From Clostridia bacterium (GTDB lineage Bacteria; Bacillota; Clostridia; Christensenellales; Aristaeellaceae): a stretch of 52,078 nucleotides of DNA. The stretch lies in contig JAFUGS010000043.1 in assembly GCA_017469265.1 (NCBI GenBank), positions 1-52,078 of the forward strand. The letters run 5' to 3'. A model generated the notes under the pieces. It searched no databases. It saw only the letters and a list, made by a program, of their open reading frames with translations, and was not told the origin of the DNA. Positions within the stretch are counted from its first letter, which is position 1; the number at the start of each line of letters is the position of its first letter. This document shows positions 48,003 through 52,078 of this stretch, one piece after another. The position numbers and the translations under genes were made by a program.

Positions 48003-48120
48003 ATGCTTGCCTTTGCAAACGGGCCAAAGGCTTATTTCAAAAGGATTGCAGGTTAGAGGAACCATGAAGTGTACACGGGCCGGGGGATTCCACAGAAATG
48101 AAGCGAGGAACTGAGATAGG

Positions 48121-48804
48121 ATGAAGATAGGCATTATTTCCGATACTCACGATCTTCTCCGCCCGGAAGTGATTGAAGCTCTTCGGGGATGCGACTGCAT
48201 TCTTCACGGAGGGGATATCAGCAGTCAGAGCGTTCTTGATCAGCTGGAAGAGATTGCTCCTGTAAAAGTTGTACGCGGTAACAATGATAAGGAGTGGGCG
48301 GAGTATCTGCCAATGTTCCTTGACTTTGAACTAGGCGGTCTCCGTATCTATATGACTCATAAGAAAAAAGACCTTCCCAGGGATTTGATGTCATACGATC
48401 TGGTGATCTATGGCCACTCTCATCAGTATGCATCCACCTGGCAGGATGATGTTGGAAAACACCGCACCTTGCTGCTTAACCCCGGGAGCTGCGGCCCCAG
48501 AAGGTTCATTCAACCGATTACCATGGCCATTCTCAGAATAGATCCGGACGGCTGGGTCATAAAGCAAATCACCATTCCGCATGCAGCTAAAGAAAAAGCT
48601 CCGAAAATCGACAGCAGTGATATTCACAGGCAGATCGAAGTGGTTGTCAAAGATATAGAAAAAGGGTTATCCATCCAGAACATTGCGGAAAAACGCGGAC
48701 TGGATCCGGTTCTAGTGGAACAAATTGTCCGGCTGTATGTAACCCATCCCGGCGTAACAACAGATGGCATCATGACAAAGATGGGCCTGCTGGGAAAACT
48801 CTGA
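48121..48804 (+). CDS. YfcE-type metallophosphoesterase with C-terminal extension
   Basis: The protein has 227 residues. The calcineurin-like metal motifs are all there: SDTHD (8-12), HGGD, RGNND and GHSH. Residues 1-160 match YfcE/MJ0936 phosphodiesterases, which hydrolyse model phosphodiesters and perhaps cyclic nucleotides. About 65 extra residues follow (LSIQNIAEKRGLDPVLVEQI, then YVTHPGVTTDGIMTKMG), which look like a helix-turn-helix pair and are not part of standard YfcE. It precedes thpR by 16 bases. Confidence 0.85.
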   Translation: MKIGIISDTHDLLRPEVIEALRGCDCILHGGDISSQSVLDQLEEIAPVKVVRGNNDKEWAEYLPMFLDFELGGLRIYMTHKKKDLPRDLMSYDLVIYGHSHQYASTWQDDVGKHRTLLLNPGSCGPRRFIQPITMAILRIDPDGWVIKQITIPHAAKEKAPKIDSSDIHRQIEVVVKDIEKGLSIQNIAEKRGLDPVLVEQIVRLYVTHPGVTTDGIMTKMGLLGKL

Positions 48805-48820
48805 AAATCGGAGGGACAGG

Positions 48821-49432
48821 ATGCGATTATTTGTTGGTCTTCGGCCGTCTGAAGAGTTTCGAGGGGCATTATCAGTCCTGCGGTCCCAGCTTCAGTCTGC
48901 CGGTGTTGCCGCAAGATTTCTTGATCCTTCCAATTTGCATCTGACACTGGCTTTTATTGGAGAATGGCCGGAAAACGTCTCCGCGGTTCTTCCTCCTGTG
49001 GAACGGCCGTTCACCCTGACACTTTCCGGCATTGGCCTTTTCCCGGAAGCAAAAGTAATCTGGGCTGGCGTTCAGAAATCCTCCGCATTGGATCATCAGG
49101 CACAGTTGGTTCGCGAAAAGCTGACGGCAGCCAATATCCCGTTTGATCCGAAGCCCTTTGTACCGCATATTACTCTGGGACGAAAGCCAGTCGTTCCGGA
49201 AACCGTCGATCTCTCTGGAATTATGATTCCTCCCGCTGCTATGACTGTAAAGGATGTATTCCTCTACAGATCCGACCGCGTAGGGAACGGAATGGTTTAC
49301 TCTGTAATCGGCAGCAGTTCTGAGAAAGAAGGAACGGCCTTACGGTCTTTTGACATCCAAGGTATGCAGCAAGGCACTTTAGAGGATTCTTCCGGAACGG
49401 GAGAAAGTAAAAGAGGGGTGGCTTTCACGTAA
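48821..49432 (+). CDS. thpR: ThpR: RNA 2',3'-cyclic phosphodiesterase (2'-5' RNA ligase family)
   Basis: The protein has 203 residues. Two catalytic HxTx motifs are present, HLTLAF near residue 40 and HITLGR near 110, plus the family start MRLFVGLRP. It opens 2',3'-cyclic phosphates on RNA ends. The last 35 residues (from about 168, SEKEGTALRSF onward) exceed the usual length and look unrelated, leading straight into a transposase remnant; the original end was probably lost by insertion. The ribosome site is GGAGGGACAGG. Confidence 0.86.
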   Translation: MRLFVGLRPSEEFRGALSVLRSQLQSAGVAARFLDPSNLHLTLAFIGEWPENVSAVLPPVERPFTLTLSGIGLFPEAKVIWAGVQKSSALDHQAQLVREKLTAANIPFDPKPFVPHITLGRKPVVPETVDLSGIMIPPAAMTVKDVFLYRSDRVGNGMVYSVIGSSSEKEGTALRSFDIQGMQQGTLEDSSGTGESKRGVAFT

Positions 49433-49590
49433 CCAGACGGACATTTGCAACTACTACTATTTGAAGTATCTGATGGAGCAGATGCCGAGGCCACCTCTAC
49501 GAAAAAGGAAGGGAATATATGCCGGAGATGACGCCGTGGTCGGAGAAATACCGACAATATGAAACCCGGGAGCGCCTGAACGCACCCTGA
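49431..49590 (+). pseudogene. IS66-like transposase C-terminal remnant
   Basis: Two adjoining frames resemble the end of IS66 transposases. The first reads NYYYLKYLMEQMP (frame of 49431) and the second TPWSEKYRQYE, stopping at 49590 (frame of 49519). The shift between them and the loss of all upstream parts show decay. No terminal inverted repeat was found. The match is from memory. Confidence 0.5.
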
Positions 49591-49647
49591 GCCCAGGCCA
49601 CGCCGGGTAATGAGCGGCCAAAGACGCCGACAAAGCGAAAACGCGAT

Positions 49648-50514
49648 TCACGATCTGCCTAAAACCTCATAATCCGCACCCTGTTCAAAAAAGGATAGCA
49701 CTTTTCGCACTATGGACAAAAAGTGCGGGCGTCTGGTGCGGCTATGTGGAGTGTAGCAGATCCTGTACGATGACCGATCTTCCTCTCTTATCCCGCTGGC
49801 CTGTTTCCTCACGCTGACCAGCAGGCCGTTTTCCTTCCTCAGCAGCTCGTACGCCTGCGCAATGGGATGACGGTCGCCCACAATACAGTAATCGCAGCAG
49901 GTCGATTCAACACATGTCCCTTCCCGGATCAGGCAGGCGTGGAGCTTCTGCATGGCCAGATGGTCGCAGTTGCACATCACTGGCAGCACGTCCTCCATGT
50001 GGTGGCGTTTGGCAAACTCCGCGTTGGGGCATTGGGTGAAGCTGTAGCGGATCACGCCGTTTTCCTTGTCGTAGGAGCAGGCACCCATCCGAAAGGAACC
50101 GGGGAAGCGCCGGATCTCCTCGGCCCGGATATCATTGGCCTTCCGGAAGATCCGGCTGGCCAGAAGATTGTCCAGTCTGCGGTTGAGGTTGAAGACTTTG
50201 CCCAATGCATCGAATGATCCCATAAAGCAGTCAAAAATGTCCTGCTGTACTTCTTCCAGTTGTGGCTTAACCGGAACGACTTTGTACCAGGCGAAGATCA
50301 GGATCGGGTCATAGATGCTGACCTTGATCTTTGCGCCGGCCATGGGCGGCTCGTCCCGGAGAAACTCGCAGTACTGCAGCTGGATTTTCTCCCAGAGCTG
50401 TTCGCAGGTCCGATCATCATAATCACGGTGCAGAAGCCGCAGAACGCATTTCTTTGCCTTCTTGGTATAGACCGCGTGCCGGGTACGGTCGATGGGCAAG
50501 TCCTTTTCTTTCAC
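49648..50514 (-). CDS. L-2-amino-thiazoline-4-carboxylate hydrolase family protein
   Basis: The protein has 288 residues. The diagnostic part lies about 175-235: CPNAEFAKRHHMEDVLPVMC, then CDHLAMQKLHACLIREGTC and STCCDYCIVGD, as in ATC hydrolases and related L-2-amino-thiazoline enzymes with a conserved Cys-rich C-terminus. The last 60 residues are basic and seem unrelated to the family. I use GTG 50514, which overlaps the previous stop as GTGA; an ATG 11 codons earlier is possible. It is last in a four-gene minus-strand operon. Substrate unknown. Confidence 0.78.
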   Translation of the reverse strand: MKEKDLPIDRTRHAVYTKKAKKCVLRLLHRDYDDRTCEQLWEKIQLQYCEFLRDEPPMAGAKIKVSIYDPILIFAWYKVVPVKPQLEEVQQDIFDCFMGSFDALGKVFNLNRRLDNLLASRIFRKANDIRAEEIRRFPGSFRMGACSYDKENGVIRYSFTQCPNAEFAKRHHMEDVLPVMCNCDHLAMQKLHACLIREGTCVESTCCDYCIVGDRHPIAQAYELLRKENGLLVSVRKQASGIREEDRSSYRICYTPHSRTRRPHFLSIVRKVLSFFEQGADYEVLGRS

Positions 50515-50954
50515 TGTACTTCGCCTTCTTTCAGCAGCCTGATCCATTTCCTCTGCCTGTGAGCGTAGAACACCTTTGCCCACAGCCAAATGAATAATGT
50601 TTTCCAACCCGCCTTGATCTCCACTCTGTCGGTGTATTCGGTGTGGCTCTCATCGATCGGGACGAGCAGTATGTCGTGATTCCACACCGGCACATGCCTG
50701 TTGCTCTCCCGGCTGCAGATCCCCTCCGGGTCAAAACGCACGATGCGGATGGCGTGTGTGCCAAAGGGGATAAGGCCAAAGAGCCGTAAGCGGTAGGAAG
50801 ACTTACTGCCAACTGTCCATACAGCCGCTGCGTTGTCTAAAGGCTCAAAGGTGGCGTAAGGCTTTGCGATGGCTTGGAGTGTTTCCAGCCTTTGCAGCTT
50901 CTGAAAAACCACATCCCGTGACGCTGGAAAGATGGAAGATTTCTGTACAATCAT
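50511..50954 (-). CDS. Small SRPBCC-like protein
   Basis: The protein has 147 residues. The N-terminus (SSIFPASRDVVFQKLQRLETL) and the alternating strands that follow (SYRLRLFGLIPFGTHAIRIV, TEYTDRVEIKAGWKTLFIWL) fit the START/SRPBCC fold that binds hydrophobic ligands. Start and end both overlap neighbours by ATGA and GTGA, so translation of the three genes is coupled. Function is unknown; ligand carriage for the ATC-hydrolase-like enzyme or the reductase is only a guess. Confidence 0.72.
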   Translation of the reverse strand: MIVQKSSIFPASRDVVFQKLQRLETLQAIAKPYATFEPLDNAAAVWTVGSKSSYRLRLFGLIPFGTHAIRIVRFDPEGICSRESNRHVPVWNHDILLVPIDESHTEYTDRVEIKAGWKTLFIWLWAKVFYAHRQRKWIRLLKEGEVQ

Positions 50955-51946
50955 TTCATGCTTCCCCTGGCGTACTGTTTCCGGATCGCGTCCCAACTCG
51001 GCATCTGTGCTTTCAGCTCCCGCCATTTTGGCATGGGGAGCTCCGGCCTGCGGGCCAGCACCTTCTCGAACTCCTCATCCAGCATCTCCATCTCCTCAAA
51101 GGCGTTCCGGCAATGCTCGCAGGCGATGAGATCTCCTGCCGTTTTCCACTTGGCCATGCCGAAGTACAGGAACCGCATGATTGTGCCTTTGATGCCGGGT
51201 GCGTAGTATTGATCATCGCCCGCCGGCAGAATCGGGATGCCCTGCGCCTTCAGCATGGCGTACGCCTCCCGGGAGGCCATGCGCATGAGCCTTCGCTGTT
51301 TCCCTGTGGAGCCTGTCAGATCCCCGTTGCAGGCATAGGCCAGATAGCAGATGGGGAGCACTGCCGCCAGATGGCAGATGAGATAGGCCTCCATATCGGA
51401 CTGCCAATGGAGCCTGTAGCTGGTTTTTCCAAACAGGGCAGTCAGCTTTGATTTCGTGGAAGCATCCGCTTCGCCATGCAGGCAGCCAATGTCCATGCCG
51501 CCGACGCCGGCCCGTTCGCAGACCAGCATGCCCTTTGCATGATCCCGTTTGCCCGCGGTGGCCTGAAAGCCGAACAGCACCTGCTTCTCGCACATAGAGC
51601 GATCCAGTATTTCGCGCCGCATCAGAGCGGGACTCATGTTGTTACCTACCAGCACCACAATCGGAGAACGAACGGCTGCCAGCGGTTCAAGGATCGCCCG
51701 CATTTTGTTGTACGGCATGACAGCGAACACCGCGTCATAGGCGTCGTCTTCTTCGATGCCGCCGATCACCCTCGGGTGATCCAGCGTGGTCTTCCGCTGG
51801 AGATGATGGCGGATCCTCAACCCGTTCTGCTGCAGCTGCTCTTTCCATTGACCGCGGGCCAGCAGCGTCACATCATTGCCGGCTGTGCAGAGCACATGGG
51901 CCAGATAACAGCCGATCACGCCAGAACCGTAAACCAGTACTTTCAT
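50951..51946 (-). CDS. Ketopantoate-reductase-family oxidoreductase (ApbA/PanE-like)
   Basis: The protein has 331 residues. The N-terminal Rossmann motif YGSGVIGCYLAHVL (6-19) and the VGNNMSP segment are those of the ApbA/PanE family. The C-terminal half (from about 180) is helical and less typical, with extra Cys/His. Pantothenate synthesis genes are not near, so it may reduce another 2-oxo acid. ATG 51946 is behind GAGGT; a TTG one codon earlier is less likely. It follows a membrane-protein gene by 6 bases. Confidence 0.82.
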   Translation of the reverse strand: MKVLVYGSGVIGCYLAHVLCTAGNDVTLLARGQWKEQLQQNGLRIRHHLQRKTTLDHPRVIGGIEEDDAYDAVFAVMPYNKMRAILEPLAAVRSPIVVLVGNNMSPALMRREILDRSMCEKQVLFGFQATAGKRDHAKGMLVCERAGVGGMDIGCLHGEADASTKSKLTALFGKTSYRLHWQSDMEAYLICHLAAVLPICYLAYACNGDLTGSTGKQRRLMRMASREAYAMLKAQGIPILPAGDDQYYAPGIKGTIMRFLYFGMAKWKTAGDLIACEHCRNAFEEMEMLDEEFEKVLARRPELPMPKWRELKAQMPSWDAIRKQYARGSMK

Positions 51947-51952
51947 CAACTT

Positions 51953-52078
51953 TTACCTCACCAGCACGATCAGCCATCCAACCAACGCCGCGGGGATCAG
52001 CGCAAAGATGATGCCCGGAAAAAGCATTCCTTTTACATGAAACCACTTCTGATGATAGGCCCTGTCCATATGTTCCGT
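51953..52078 (-). CDS. C-terminal end of a membrane protein cut by the window edge
   Basis: A minus-strand frame entering from the right edge gives 41 residues ending in a hydrophobic helix (MLFPGIIFALIPAALVGWLI) and VLVR. It stops 6 bases before the reductase start and so belongs to the same operon. Too little is present to name it. Confidence 0.6.
   Translation of the reverse strand, partial: TEHMDRAYHQKWFHVKGMLFPGIIFALIPAALVGWLIVLVR

Noticed and set aside
47858-48067. 69-codon plus-strand frame in the AT-rich gap
   Set aside because: No ribosome site, no recognisable family, and a terminator and a promoter both lie inside it.
1-52078. CRISPR arrays, tRNA or rRNA genes, complete insertion sequences, prophage
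   Set aside because: No evenly spaced repeats, cloverleaf-like sequences with CCA ends, rRNA signatures or paired terminal inverted repeats around a transposase were seen on reading both strands.

Overview
The window reads as a high-GC, strictly anaerobic Clostridia-type Firmicute, probably a gut or rumen fermenter; this is inferred from gene content, not from a marker gene. The signs are Gram-positive style AGGAGG ribosome sites, sigma-A promoters, a tryptophan T-box, [FeFe] hydrogenases, an ethanol-forming AdhE under Rex, and ECF, DUF3793 and DUF1538 families. No rRNA, tRNA, CRISPR array or complete mobile element was seen.

Left part (1-13.5 kb). A promoter at 181 drives a truncated PAP2-like fragment, a DUF1538 membrane protein, a tandem PII-like protein, a Cache/HAMP/SpoIIE phosphatase and an RsbW-like kinase, ending in a terminator at 5491. 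Next comes a textbook Trp T-box leader with its own promoter, controlling trpXYZ, a predicted tryptophan ABC importer. A flotillin, an M29 aminopeptidase and a GltD/PreT-like flavoprotein follow.

Redox operon (22.3-13.5 kb, minus strand). Seven genes lie nearly end to end: rex, adhE, an APH-fold kinase, a [2Fe-2S] thioredoxin-like ferredoxin, a PAS-containing sensory [FeFe] hydrogenase (HydS), a SpoIIE/PP2C phosphatase and a group-B-like [FeFe] hydrogenase. NADH sensing, ethanol formation, H2 sensing and a kinase/phosphatase pair thus share one transcript. A second group-B-like hydrogenase sits apart at 39.8 kb.

Middle (22.4-39.6 kb). A LysR regulator is divergent from a preA-like dihydropyrimidine dehydrogenase. 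Then come sfsA, an ECF substrate-binding component behind an unassigned attenuator leader and a decayed DUF3842 gene, a lone XRE regulator, an alpha/beta hydrolase, a ZIP metal transporter, a MATE exporter coupled to a 2028-residue NRPS (A-T-C-A-T-C) with unusual active sites, and flavodoxin with DUF3793. The ZIP and DUF3793 promoters share a GTTAG-N6-CTAAC palindrome at the same distance from the -10 box, which suggests one metal-responsive regulon.

Right part (39.8-52 kb). metY has a long leader in which a branched structure and an intrinsic terminator compete; I cannot place it in a known riboswitch class. Several N-terminal gene fragments (ADP-ribose hydrolase, DUF4143 ATPase, MATE) and an IS66-like transposase tail mark this as a reshuffled region. 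A SirTM-type sirtuin overlaps a DUF1848 gene; further on are a YfcE-type phosphoesterase, ThpR, and a minus-strand operon of a ketopantoate-reductase-like protein, a small SRPBCC-like protein and an ATC-hydrolase-family protein.

The items most worth a second look are the metY leader, the ECF leader, the redox/kinase/phosphatase operon, the NRPS with altered adenylation and condensation motifs, and the GTTAG-N6-CTAAC regulon.
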